Shown piece by piece: positions 32,115 through 40,426 of a stretch of DNA of 64,000 bases. A program made the translations under genes and the position numbers. Under the pieces are notes generated by a model, which saw nothing but the letters and a program-made list of their open reading frames with translations, was not told the DNA's origin and did no database searches. Position 1 is the stretch's first letter. The number at the start of each line of letters is the position of its first letter. This stretch comes from an uncultured Clostridia bacterium (lineage in GTDB: Bacteria > Bacillota > Clostridia > Oscillospirales > Acutalibacteraceae): NCBI GenBank assembly GCA_937884995.1, contig CAKZZL010000012.1, positions 17,636-81,635 on the forward strand, read 5' to 3'.

Positions 32115-33391
32115 TAAAGATACTTAAATACGGACAGGTTTCAAATGACGAAATATTTGCCAGATTTGAACCTACATCAAGTGTTGAAGATATTGTCAGA
32201 GACATTATACAGAACGTGCGTGAAAACGGTGATTCAGCTCTTTTTGCCTATACTGAAAAGTTTGACAAAGCTAAGCTCGACTCTCTTCAGGTCAGCCCTG
32301 AAGAAATCGATGCTGCAGTTGGATCAATTGAGCCTGACTTCATCAGAATCTTAAAAACCGCGGCATCAAATATACGAAAATATCACGAAAATCAAAAAAG
32401 AGAAGGTTTCACAATTAAGGGTGAAGATGGTATTATCATGGGCCAGAAGGTCATTCCTGTTGACAGAGCCGGTCTTTATGTCCCGGGAGGAACTGCAGCT
32501 TATCCATCAACAGTCCTTATGGATGCAATCCCCGCTAAAATAGCAGGTTGTAAAGAAGTTGTAATGGTTACACCTCCAAATGCATACGGCAGTGTAAACC
32601 CGGCAATACTTGTAGCTGCATTCGTAGCAGGCGTAGATAAAATATTCAAGGTCGGCGGAGCACAGGCAATAGCTGCTTTGGCATATGGAACAGAAACTGT
32701 TCCACGCGTTGACAAGATAGTAGGTCCCGGCAATGCCTTTGTCGCAGAAGCAAAGAAACAGGTATTCGGACTTGTTTCAATTGATATGATTGCAGGGCCC
32801 AGCGAGATATTGATAATCTCAGACGATAAGATGGATCCAAAAGTCACGGCCGCTGATTTACTCAGCCAGGCAGAGCATGATAAAATGGCCTCGGCTGTTC
32901 TCATTACAGACTCAGAAGATTTTGCCACGGCTGTCAGCAAGCAACTTGAAATCCAGATACCCAATCTTGACAGAGAAGAAATTGCAAGAGCCTCCATTGA
33001 TAACAACGGTAAGATTATTATTGCCGATAACATAAATCAGGCGATTAAGATTTCAAATGAGATTGCTCCCGAGCATTTGGAACTTTGTGTAGATAATCCA
33101 TTTGATTACCTTGACAAGATCCGCCATGCAGGTTCTGTCTTCCTTGGCAGGAACTGTCCGGAAGCACTGGGTGACTATTACGCAGGCCCGAACCACACTC
33201 TTCCTACAAGCGGTACTGCCAAATTCTCCAGTCCCCTCTCTGTGGATGACTTTATAAAGAAAACACAATTTACTTATTATACAAAAGATGCTCTGTCAAA
33301 AGTTGCAGATGACATTGCAGTATTTGCAAGAAAAGAAGGACTTACAGGGCACGCGAAAAGCGCTTTGGTACGCACAAAGGAGGATATATGA
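32111..33391 (+). CDS. hisD: Histidinol dehydrogenase
   Basis: 426 residues, full length. Family motifs: DRAGLYVPGGTAAYPST, the A-G-P-S-E-I-L-I-I-S-D stretch, L-S-Q-A-E-H-D, and N-E-I-A-P-E-H-L-E-L with zinc and catalytic residues. It oxidises histidinol to histidine in two NAD-dependent steps. It overlaps hisZG by four bases and hisC by four, so these genes are translated as a coupled series. Confidence 0.95.
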   Translation: MIKILKYGQVSNDEIFARFEPTSSVEDIVRDIIQNVRENGDSALFAYTEKFDKAKLDSLQVSPEEIDAAVGSIEPDFIRILKTAASNIRKYHENQKREGFTIKGEDGIIMGQKVIPVDRAGLYVPGGTAAYPSTVLMDAIPAKIAGCKEVVMVTPPNAYGSVNPAILVAAFVAGVDKIFKVGGAQAIAALAYGTETVPRVDKIVGPGNAFVAEAKKQVFGLVSIDMIAGPSEILIISDDKMDPKVTAADLLSQAEHDKMASAVLITDSEDFATAVSKQLEIQIPNLDREEIARASIDNNGKIIIADNINQAIKISNEIAPEHLELCVDNPFDYLDKIRHAGSVFLGRNCPEALGDYYAGPNHTLPTSGTAKFSSPLSVDDFIKKTQFTYYTKDALSKVADDIAVFARKEGLTGHAKSALVRTKEDI

Positions 33392-34440
33392 GTAAATATC
33401 TTTCAGAAAAATATAGGTCCCTTACTGCCTACACTCCGGGAGAACAGCCTCAGGATCAGAAATATGTAAAGCTGAACACAAATGAATCCCCTTTCCCTCC
33501 CTCGGCATATGCACAAAGGCTTGCACGCCGGGCAAGCGGAGATTTACAACTTTATTCCGACCCGGAATGCAAGGCACTTGTATCATTTGCTGCTGAGAAA
33601 TTCGGCATTTCAAATGATCAAATAATCTTCACCAATGGCTCGGATGAGGTATTGAATTTTGCATTCATGGCTTTTTGTGATAAAAGCAGACCGGTCGTTT
33701 TCCCGCAAATAACATATGGCTTTTATAAAGTCTTTGCTCAGCTAAATAATCTGCCTTATGAAGAGATTGCTTTGAATAATGACTTTACTATCAATGTCAA
33801 TGATTACATAGGCATAGACAAAAACATTTTCATTGCAAATCCCAATGCACCGACCGGTATAGCTCTCTCACTTGAAGAAATTGAGAAAATAGTTTCTTCC
33901 AATCCCGGTAGGATTGTTGTAATTGACGAAGCTTATGTTGATTTTGGTGCTGAAAGCGCCGTTAAACTTGTTGATAAATACGAAAATCTTCTGGTAACAC
34001 AGACTTTTTCAAAATCCCGTTCTCTGGCAGGTGCGAGACTTGGTTTCGGTATTGCCTCAAAAGAGATAATTGATGACCTGAAACTCATAAAATATTCAAC
34101 TAATCCATATAACATTAACATGATGACCATGTATGCGGGCATAGGAGCACTTGCCGATGCAGAATATTTTGACAAGAATTGTAAAACGATAGAAGAGAAC
34201 AGACAATTCACAACAGATAGGCTGGATGAGCTGGGCTTCATTGTTTTACCGTCAAAGGCAAACTTTATATTTGCAAAGAAAGATGGCCTTGACGGCGAAA
34301 AAATATATCTGGATCTCAAGGCACGTGGTGTTCTTGTACGTCACTTTGATTCCGATATAATAAATGACTATATCCGCATTACAATCGGAAGCCGTGAACA
34401 AATGGAAATATTGATTAAGACTTTGGAGGAAATACTATGA
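33388..34440 (+). CDS. hisC: Histidinol-phosphate aminotransferase
   Basis: 350 residues, class I/II PLP enzyme. K-L-N-T-N-E-S-P-F-P-P-S near the start is the HisC signature; N-P-N-A-P-T-G, V-I-D-E-A-Y-V-D-F and the PLP Lys in T-F-S-K-S-R-S-L-A-G-A-R follow. It converts imidazole-acetol phosphate to histidinol phosphate. Overlaps neighbours by four bases on both sides. Confidence 0.94.
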   Translation: MSKYLSEKYRSLTAYTPGEQPQDQKYVKLNTNESPFPPSAYAQRLARRASGDLQLYSDPECKALVSFAAEKFGISNDQIIFTNGSDEVLNFAFMAFCDKSRPVVFPQITYGFYKVFAQLNNLPYEEIALNNDFTINVNDYIGIDKNIFIANPNAPTGIALSLEEIEKIVSSNPGRIVVIDEAYVDFGAESAVKLVDKYENLLVTQTFSKSRSLAGARLGFGIASKEIIDDLKLIKYSTNPYNINMMTMYAGIGALADAEYFDKNCKTIEENRQFTTDRLDELGFIVLPSKANFIFAKKDGLDGEKIYLDLKARGVLVRHFDSDIINDYIRITIGSREQMEILIKTLEEIL

Positions 34441-35024
34441 GATCTGCAGAAATAAAAAGGACAACTGCCGAAACTGATATATATATTTCCCTGAATCTGG
34501 ACGGAAGCGGCAAGAGTGAAATCAATTCCGGCGTGGGATTTCTTGACCATATGCTGACTTTATTTGCATCTCATGGTCGCTTTGACCTTATTGTGAAATG
34601 CAAGGGTGATACATATGTGGATTTCCACCACACAACTGAAGATATAGGCATATCTTTAGGAAAAGCTTTCTATGATGCACTCGGGGATAAAAAAGGCATC
34701 CATCGTTACGGTGATTGCTTCCTTCCAATGGATGAAACTCTAATCCTGTCAGCTGTTGATTTCTCCGGAAGAGACTTTCTTGAATTCGGATTAAAGATAC
34801 CGACGCAAAAGGTCGGTGAATTTGATACTGAACTTGTTGAAGAATTCTGGCTTGGATTTGTTCGTCAGGCACAGTGTTCACTTCACATCCGCCAGCTCAG
34901 CGGTAAAAATTCGCATCATATTATTGAAGGTGCATTTAAGTCCGTGGCAAGAAGCCTTCGCATGGCCGTTTCAATAGATGAAGATTTTGCAAACGAAATT
35001 CCATCAACTAAAGGAGTCTTATAA
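34437..35024 (+). CDS. hisB: Imidazoleglycerol-phosphate dehydratase
   Basis: 195 residues, the monofunctional dehydratase only. Paired metal motifs: G-V-G-F-L-D-H-M-L with H-H-T-T-E-D-I-G-I, and F-D-T-E-L-V-E-E-F with H-H-I-I-E-G-A-F-K. No histidinol-phosphatase domain is fused to it, unlike the enterobacterial protein. Confidence 0.95.
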   Translation: MRSAEIKRTTAETDIYISLNLDGSGKSEINSGVGFLDHMLTLFASHGRFDLIVKCKGDTYVDFHHTTEDIGISLGKAFYDALGDKKGIHRYGDCFLPMDETLILSAVDFSGRDFLEFGLKIPTQKVGEFDTELVEEFWLGFVRQAQCSLHIRQLSGKNSHHIIEGAFKSVARSLRMAVSIDEDFANEIPSTKGVL

Positions 35025-35650
35025 TGATAGCCATAATTGATTACGGAGTCGGCAATCTTTTTTCTCTTAAAAGTTCATTTGCTTTAATAGGTCAGGATGC
35101 TCTGGTAACCGGTGAGAAATCATTGATTGAAAAAGCAGACAAGATTATACTTCCCGGTGTAGGCGCATTTGAGGATGCAGCCAAAAAACTTCACTCAAGC
35201 GGACTTGATGATTGTGTAAGAGAGCAAGTAGGCAAGGGTAAGTATCTTATGGGCATATGTCTCGGCATGCAGCTTCTCTTTGATAAAAGCTATGAGTACG
35301 GTGAACACGAAGGTCTCTCTCTTATCACGGGAGAAATACGTCCGATCTCCGATGTTATAGATTTTGAACTTAAAATCCCTCATATGGGCTGGAATGCACT
35401 GAATTTCAATAATGGCAAGCATCCCCTTTTCAAGTATATAAATGAAGGAGATTGCGTGTATTTTGTGCATTCATTTTATGCCTGCAAATGTGAGGACAGC
35501 ATCATTGCCACTGCCGATTACAGCTACCCCCTGACAGCAGCAGTTGCAAAAGATAATGTTATTGGATGTCAGTTCCATCCCGAAAAGAGCGGTGATATCG
35601 GGCTGAAAATCTTAAAGTCATTTTGTGAGATGGAGGATTTCCAATGCTGA
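35024..35650 (+). CDS. hisH: Imidazole glycerol phosphate synthase, glutaminase subunit
   Basis: 208 residues, class I glutamine amidotransferase. Nucleophile in M-G-I-C-L-G-M-Q, catalytic His and Glu in C-Q-F-H-P-E-K-S. It passes ammonia to HisF. Start overlaps the hisB stop; end overlaps hisA by seven bases. Confidence 0.95.
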   Translation: MIAIIDYGVGNLFSLKSSFALIGQDALVTGEKSLIEKADKIILPGVGAFEDAAKKLHSSGLDDCVREQVGKGKYLMGICLGMQLLFDKSYEYGEHEGLSLITGEIRPISDVIDFELKIPHMGWNALNFNNGKHPLFKYINEGDCVYFVHSFYACKCEDSIIATADYSYPLTAAVAKDNVIGCQFHPEKSGDIGLKILKSFCEMEDFQC

Positions 35651-36357
35651 TTTTCCCGGCCATTGATTTATATGAAGGACAGGCTGTCCGTCTGTATAAG
35701 GGCGACTATAACAAAAAAACAATATATAACTCGGATCCCTTGGAGGTAGCAAATGATTTTGTAAAATGCGGTGCAGGATACATTCATCTTGTTGACCTTG
35801 AGGGTGCAAAGAATGCAACGACCCCGAATTTTGACATTGTAAAAAGGATAAAGGAAGAAACCGGTCTCTTTTGTGAGATAGGCGGTGGTATCCGTAATAT
35901 AGATACCGTTAAAAAATATATCAATGCAGGCATCGACCGTGTCATTCTCGGAACAGCTGCCGTCACGGATCCTGATTTCTTAAAGCAGGCACTTAGACTT
36001 TATCCGGACAAGATAGCTGTCGGTGTGGATATAAAAGATGAATATGTTGCAATAAAAGGATGGACCGAGAAATCCGATGAAAAGGCATATGATTTTTGTA
36101 AGCAAATGCAGGATATGGGTGTAAAAAACATCATCTGCACAGACATATCAAAAGACGGTGCCATGCAAGGTACAAACCGCAGTCTGTATATGAATCTTGC
36201 TGAAAAATTCAGTTTGGAAATCACAGCTTCCGGCGGTGTAAGTAGCATTGATGATATTAAGGCATTAAAAGAAATGAAACTGTATGCAGCAATCGTAGGT
36301 AAAGCATACTACATAGGCGACATCTCCCTTAAGGATGCTATTGAGGTGGCTCAATGA
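35644..36357 (+). CDS. hisA: ProFAR isomerase
   Basis: 237 residues, (beta/alpha)8 barrel. F-P-A-I-D-L-Y-E-G-Q-A-V-R-L-Y-K-G-D at the start gives the first catalytic Asp, and C-T-D-I-S-K-D-G-A-M-Q-G the second; phosphate sites are G-G-G-I-R and A-S-G-G-V. It carries out the Amadori rearrangement before HisFH. Overlaps hisF by four bases. Confidence 0.95.
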   Translation: MLIFPAIDLYEGQAVRLYKGDYNKKTIYNSDPLEVANDFVKCGAGYIHLVDLEGAKNATTPNFDIVKRIKEETGLFCEIGGGIRNIDTVKKYINAGIDRVILGTAAVTDPDFLKQALRLYPDKIAVGVDIKDEYVAIKGWTEKSDEKAYDFCKQMQDMGVKNIICTDISKDGAMQGTNRSLYMNLAEKFSLEITASGGVSSIDDIKALKEMKLYAAIVGKAYYIGDISLKDAIEVAQ

Positions 36358-37112
36358 TAACGAAAAGAATTATTCCCTGTCTCGATGTAAGAGACGGTAA
36401 AGTTGTAAAAGGTGTGAATTTTGAATCTCTGAGAGAGGTGGACTCTCCTGTTGATTTGGCAAAATACTACAGTGCAAACGGCGCAGATGAACTTGTCTTT
36501 TATGATATAACTGCTTCATCTGACGGCAGAAAGATTTTTACCGATATACTTTGTGAAACAGCAAAGAATGTTTTTATTCCGATGACTGTCGGCGGCGGCA
36601 TTAACAGTGTAAATGACTTTGAACGTGTCCTGAATTGCGGTGCCGACAAAGTGAGTGTTAACTCAGGAGCTATAAGAAATCCGAATCTCGTATCGGAAGC
36701 CGCCAAACTTTACGGAGATCAATGCGTAGTTCTCTCTGTTGATATAAAGCGTGTAGACGGAGTATTCAGAGTCTTTGCAAAAGGCGGCAGAGAAAACACA
36801 GGCATGGAAGCCATAGAATGGATTAAACGCTGTGTAGGAAACGGTGCAGGAGAGGTAGTTGTAAACTCTATTGACACAGATGGTGTAAAAAACGGATTCG
36901 ATCTTGAGATGCTGGATGCTGTTTGCAATGCAGTATCTGTTCCGGTTATAGCCTCAGGCGGTGCCGGTGATATATCCGACTTCATAGACTTATTTACAAA
37001 GCTTCCAAAAGTCGATGCCGGTCTCGCCGCTTCTATCTTCCATTTCGAAGAGGTAAAGATAAAAGATTTAAAAAAAGAAATGAAAAAATATAATATTCCG
37101 GTCAGAATGTGA
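36354..37112 (+). CDS. hisF: Imidazole glycerol phosphate synthase, cyclase subunit
   Basis: 252 residues, (beta/alpha)8 barrel related to HisA. RIIPCLDVRDGKVVKGVNF at the start, then V-G-G-G-I, N-S-I-D-T-D-G-V-K-N-G and A-S-G-G-A-G. Works with HisH to give IGP and AICAR. The pairing of hisH, hisA and hisF follows the common Firmicutes order. Confidence 0.95.
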   Translation: MITKRIIPCLDVRDGKVVKGVNFESLREVDSPVDLAKYYSANGADELVFYDITASSDGRKIFTDILCETAKNVFIPMTVGGGINSVNDFERVLNCGADKVSVNSGAIRNPNLVSEAAKLYGDQCVVLSVDIKRVDGVFRVFAKGGRENTGMEAIEWIKRCVGNGAGEVVVNSIDTDGVKNGFDLEMLDAVCNAVSVPVIASGGAGDISDFIDLFTKLPKVDAGLAASIFHFEEVKIKDLKKEMKKYNIPVRM

Positions 37113-37122
37113 GGTAAAAAAG

Positions 37123-37770
37123 ATGATAAAGATTGAGGAATTAAAATTTAACGATCAAGGACTTATCCCAGCAATAGTAATTGATGCCGTAAGCAATAAA
37201 GTCCTTATGCTGGCATATATGAACAAAGAAAGTTTATCAATATCCATAGAAAAGAAACTTACATGTTTCTGGAGCCGTTCAAGAAATGCGCTATGGCTCA
37301 AGGGAGAAACGAGCGGCAATTATCAGCACATTCTCGCCATAAAGACCGATTGCGATAAAGATACTTTGCTTATATATGTAAAAGCTGACGGTCCTGCATG
37401 TCACCTTGGAACAAATTCATGTTTTGAGTATCCGATATATGAAGATGAAGGATTTAAGGATTTTTCATATCACGGACTCTATGAACTCATTGAGGGCAGA
37501 AAAACAAATGTCAAAGAAGGCTCGTATACAAGCTACCTTTTTGACAAAGGCCTTGATAAAATCCTAAAAAAGGTCGGTGAAGAATCGACAGAAGTCATCA
37601 TTGCAGCAAAAGCAGAAGATAAAAAAGAAACCATATATGAGATTGCTGACCTTGCATACCATGTTATGGTTTTGATGATTGAGGCGGGAATAAGCCTCGA
37701 TGATATTTATTATGAGCTGGCATCCAGACATGTAATAGATAAAAAAGTAAAACAGGAGAAAATGACCTGA
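37123..37770 (+). CDS. hisIE: Phosphoribosyl-AMP cyclohydrolase / phosphoribosyl-ATP pyrophosphatase
   Basis: 215 residues, bifunctional. HisI covers ~1-115 (L-A-Y-M-N-K-E-S-L, WSRSRNALWLKGETSGN, D-C-D-K-D metal site, G-P-A-C-H-L-G-T-N-S-C-F). HisE covers ~118-215 (S-Y-T-S-Y-L-F-D-K-G, K-V-G-E-E-S-T-E-V-I-I-A-A). These are steps two and three of the pathway. Last gene of the operon; a terminator follows. GAGGTAAAAAAG precedes the ATG. Confidence 0.94.
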   Translation: MIKIEELKFNDQGLIPAIVIDAVSNKVLMLAYMNKESLSISIEKKLTCFWSRSRNALWLKGETSGNYQHILAIKTDCDKDTLLIYVKADGPACHLGTNSCFEYPIYEDEGFKDFSYHGLYELIEGRKTNVKEGSYTSYLFDKGLDKILKKVGEESTEVIIAAKAEDKKETIYEIADLAYHVMVLMIEAGISLDDIYYELASRHVIDKKVKQEKMT

Positions 37771-37804
37771 TTTAGATAAAAAATTACCGGATAGAAACAA
37801 GAAA

Positions 37805-37845
37805 GGCGATGCTGTGAAGCATCGCCCGTTTCATTATTCTTTTAT
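37805..37845. terminator. Terminator between the histidine operon and the hibernation factor gene
   Basis: GGCGATGC (37805-37812) pairs with GCATCGCC (37819-37826), followed by CGTTTCATTATTCTTTT. It lies between convergent genes and may act both ways. Confidence 0.7.
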
Positions 37846-38369
37846 TCGAATTCCGGCTCCATAAGTCCGTAGCCTCCGTCTTTTCTACGATAAACTACGC
37901 ATATGTCATTTGTTTCCGAATTCCTGAACATATAGAACTGATGTCCCAGCATGTTCATTTGCAGAATAGCCTCTTCAACTGACTCCGGTTTCATACTTAC
38001 TGTTTTTGATCTTACTATATCAAAATCAGTTTCTTCTTCCTCAATTCCGCTTGCAAGAACTTCATCAAAAGAAACATCACGGAGTTTCTTTTCAAGACGA
38101 GTCTTATTCTTGCGAATTTGACGAATCAGGGAATCAACACACTTATCCAGTGCTTCTTCTAAATCATCACTGCGCTCTTCAGCTCTGAAAATCATGTTTT
38201 TGCGTGAAAGTGTAATTTCACAGCTTTTAATATTCTTTTCTACTGATGCGGTGATTTTAGCCGTTGCGTCAGGTCCGAAAAACTTCTCAACTTTCTTGAG
38301 TTTTTCTTCTGCTCTTGTTTTGAAACTTTCTCTCGGCGTACATTTACGTCCTATAATCTTAATGTTCAC
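37842..38369 (-). CDS. hpf: Ribosome hibernation promoting factor, long form
   Basis: 175 residues. The N-terminal S30AE domain (M-N-I-K-I-I-G-R-K-C-T-P-R-E, L-R-R-A-E-E type helix) is followed by a C-terminal dimerisation domain (K-P-E-S-V-E-E-A-I-L-Q-M-N-M-L-G-H-Q-F-Y-M-F), which marks the long form that joins two 70S ribosomes into 100S particles in stationary phase. The start is GTG with AAAGGAG eight bases upstream. It stands alone. Confidence 0.93.
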   Translation of the reverse strand: MNIKIIGRKCTPRESFKTRAEEKLKKVEKFFGPDATAKITASVEKNIKSCEITLSRKNMIFRAEERSDDLEEALDKCVDSLIRQIRKNKTRLEKKLRDVSFDEVLASGIEEEETDFDIVRSKTVSMKPESVEEAILQMNMLGHQFYMFRNSETNDICVVYRRKDGGYGLMEPEFE

Positions 38370-38472
38370 AACGACATCTCCTTTGTCTAACTATTGAACC
38401 TTTAAGGTCCAACTAAATTATAGCATAATCACCTATAGAAATAAAGTGGTTTTGTGTTTTTTTATTGATTTT

Positions 38473-39315
38473 TTACAAAATCTTAACAGAATGTCGTGTG
38501 ACATGACAACCAACATTGACTGCCACAGGAAGCCCGGCTATATGTGTACTTCCCTTTTCTATATTCACCGCAAGTGCAGTCACATTTCCTCCGAATCCCT
38601 GAGGTCCTATACCGGTTTCATTTACTTTTTTAAGAATTTCTTCCTCAAGTTTTGCATAATCCTCGTCCTGGTTTCTTTCGCTTATGGGCCTGCATAATGC
38701 CTTCTTTGCAAGAATTGCGGAAAGTTCAAAATCTCCGCCGATTCCGATTCCTAGCACTATCGGAGGACACGGATTTCCACCTGCCTCTTTCACTACATCA
38801 AGGACAAAGTCAATGATATCATCCTTGCCGGCTGATGGTGTAAACATTTTAATTTTACTCATATTTTCACTGCCGAAGCCTTTTGGCGAGACAATAAGCT
38901 TAATTTTATCGCCGGCAACTATTCTGGTATGTATCACAGCAGGAGTGTTGTCATTTGTATTGATCCTTGTCAATGGATCCGACACTATTGATTTTCTTAA
39001 AAGTCCTTCCGTGTATGCCTGACGGACCCCTTCATTTATTGCATCCTCAAAGTTTCCGTCTACTATATGAAGATCTTGCCCAACTTCCGCAAATACCACT
39101 ACCATACCCGTATCCTGACATATGGGTATGTTCATGTCGTGTGCAGCATCCAGATTTCTTGCTATATCGCTCATAATGCTCCTGGGAAGTTCATCACTTT
39201 CCAGATCTTTCGCATTTCGTATAACTTTTTCAAGATCACAAGGAAGCTCTTTGTTAGCAGATATGCACATTTCCTTAATTGCTTCCTTTATGGCCATGAC
39301 GCTTATTTCTCTCAT
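38473..39315 (-). CDS. Class I fumarate hydratase alpha subunit (TtdA/FumA-type), no beta subunit nearby
   Basis: 280 residues. P-I-C-Q-D-T-G-M, G-G-N-P-C-P-P-I-V-L-G-I-G-I-G-G and I-G-P-Q-G-F-G-G-N-V-T-A-L-A-V carry the three Fe-S cysteine/active-site regions of class I fumarase or L-tartrate dehydratase alpha chains (one Cys in C-Q-D-T, others in N-P-C-P-P and V-G-C-H-V). AGGAG precedes the ATG at 39315, better than the upstream 39336 start. The ~185-residue beta subunit that normally follows is absent here: the downstream gene is hpf. It must be encoded elsewhere or lost. Confidence 0.85.
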   Translation of the reverse strand: MREISVMAIKEAIKEMCISANKELPCDLEKVIRNAKDLESDELPRSIMSDIARNLDAAHDMNIPICQDTGMVVVFAEVGQDLHIVDGNFEDAINEGVRQAYTEGLLRKSIVSDPLTRINTNDNTPAVIHTRIVAGDKIKLIVSPKGFGSENMSKIKMFTPSAGKDDIIDFVLDVVKEAGGNPCPPIVLGIGIGGDFELSAILAKKALCRPISERNQDEDYAKLEEEILKKVNETGIGPQGFGGNVTALAVNIEKGSTHIAGLPVAVNVGCHVTRHSVKIL

Positions 39316-39371
39316 TTTTATACTCCTGTAAATCAAAAGGCAGTATCTATAACTGCCTTATACATGTTTAA

Positions 39372-39668
39372 TTACTCGCCGGGTGTAATATCGTAGAAAA
39401 CCTTTTCTCCGGGCATTACATATCCCAGTTTATCTCTTGCAACCTGCTCAATATAATCTCTTTTGTCCTCAGCTTCCAATATAGCCTGAAGACGTTCATT
39501 TTGCTTTTCTTTCTCATCCAGTCTTTCTTCTGTTTCTTTCAGAACCTGCTTTCGTTCTTTGATTTCAATTCTCGTGCTTATTGTTGTAATTATAAAATAT
39601 CCTGCCATAAGTATTGCAACAAGCACGATAATAAAGCTCACTTTTCTTCTTGGCTTTTTCTTCTCCAC
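39372..39668 (-). CDS. DivIC/FtsB-like septum formation initiator protein
   Basis: 98 residues: basic N-terminus (K-K-K-P-R-R-K), one membrane helix (~11-30), then a coiled coil (E-R-K-Q-V-L-K-E-T-E-E-R-L-D-E-K) and the family end motif D-Y-I-E-Q-V-A-R-D-K-L-G-Y-V-M-P-G-E. It acts in the divisome with DivIB/FtsL. GTG start with AGGAGG eight bases upstream. Confidence 0.85.
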   Translation of the reverse strand: MEKKKPRRKVSFIIVLVAILMAGYFIITTISTRIEIKERKQVLKETEERLDEKEKQNERLQAILEAEDKRDYIEQVARDKLGYVMPGEKVFYDITPGE

Positions 39669-39697
39669 AATATCCGCCTCCTATATACAATACCTTT

Positions 39698-40369
39698 TTA
39701 TTTGTATACATATAAAAGAACTGCAAAAAAGTGCATGATGCTTGCAATTACTATACAAAAATGGAATATGCAATGCATGTATTTTTTCTTTGCTCCTATT
39801 CCGAAAAGTATGGAGCCTATAGTATATATTATTCCGCCGCCGAGTAAAAGCACGAAGCCGTGAACTCCTAAAATCTCGAATAAGTAACGAATCAAGAATA
39901 TAACCATCCAGCCTTCAATCATGCAAAGTGTCATCTGAATCGGTCTTGTTTTTTGAAAGTTTACGTATATCATCACAATCGACCCTGCTGTGCAAAGCCA
40001 AGCCACGCCGAAAAGCAGCCAGCCCCAAAAAGGATGCTCAGGTCTTATAGCACAAAGCGAAAAAGGTGTAATTGTTCCCGATATAAAGACAAAAACCATT
40101 GTATGGTCTACAAGTCTCATAGCCTTTTTGCCGTTATGCTCATGAAGCGCATGATAAACTGCAGAACATGCGTACATTCCGATCATTGTTCCGCCGTATA
40201 TTACCGCTGTTATTATATACCAAACATTTCTGCACATAATTGCTTTTATGAGCAAAATAATGGTCATAATTATGGCAAATCCGCCACCGACCATGTGCGA
40301 TATTGAATTAATCCATTCTTCTTTTCTTGTATATGTTACAAACTTGACTTTGTCTAAGTAGTCAGCCAA
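39698..40369 (-). CDS. Hemolysin III family (PAQR-like) membrane protein
   Basis: 223 residues, seven membrane segments. N-terminal K-E-E-W-I-N-S-I-S-H-M-V-G-G is the HlyIII start motif; S-A-V-Y-H-A-L and L-V-D-H-T-M-V-F hold the conserved His and Asp, and the last helices carry a His pair spaced as in the putative Zn site. Members of the family are thought to be membrane hydrolases or lipid-homeostasis proteins; the name hemolysin is historical. The frame begins with TTG, with AAAGGAAG upstream at workable spacing. Confidence 0.85.
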   Translation of the reverse strand: MADYLDKVKFVTYTRKEEWINSISHMVGGGFAIIMTIILLIKAIMCRNVWYIITAVIYGGTMIGMYACSAVYHALHEHNGKKAMRLVDHTMVFVFISGTITPFSLCAIRPEHPFWGWLLFGVAWLCTAGSIVMIYVNFQKTRPIQMTLCMIEGWMVIFLIRYLFEILGVHGFVLLLGGGIIYTIGSILFGIGAKKKYMHCIFHFCIVIASIMHFFAVLLYVYK

Positions 40370-40426
40370 TTGACTTACTTCCTTTCGTTTTAATTCCTAT
40401 TCTATCCCAAACTAAAACAAAACTTA

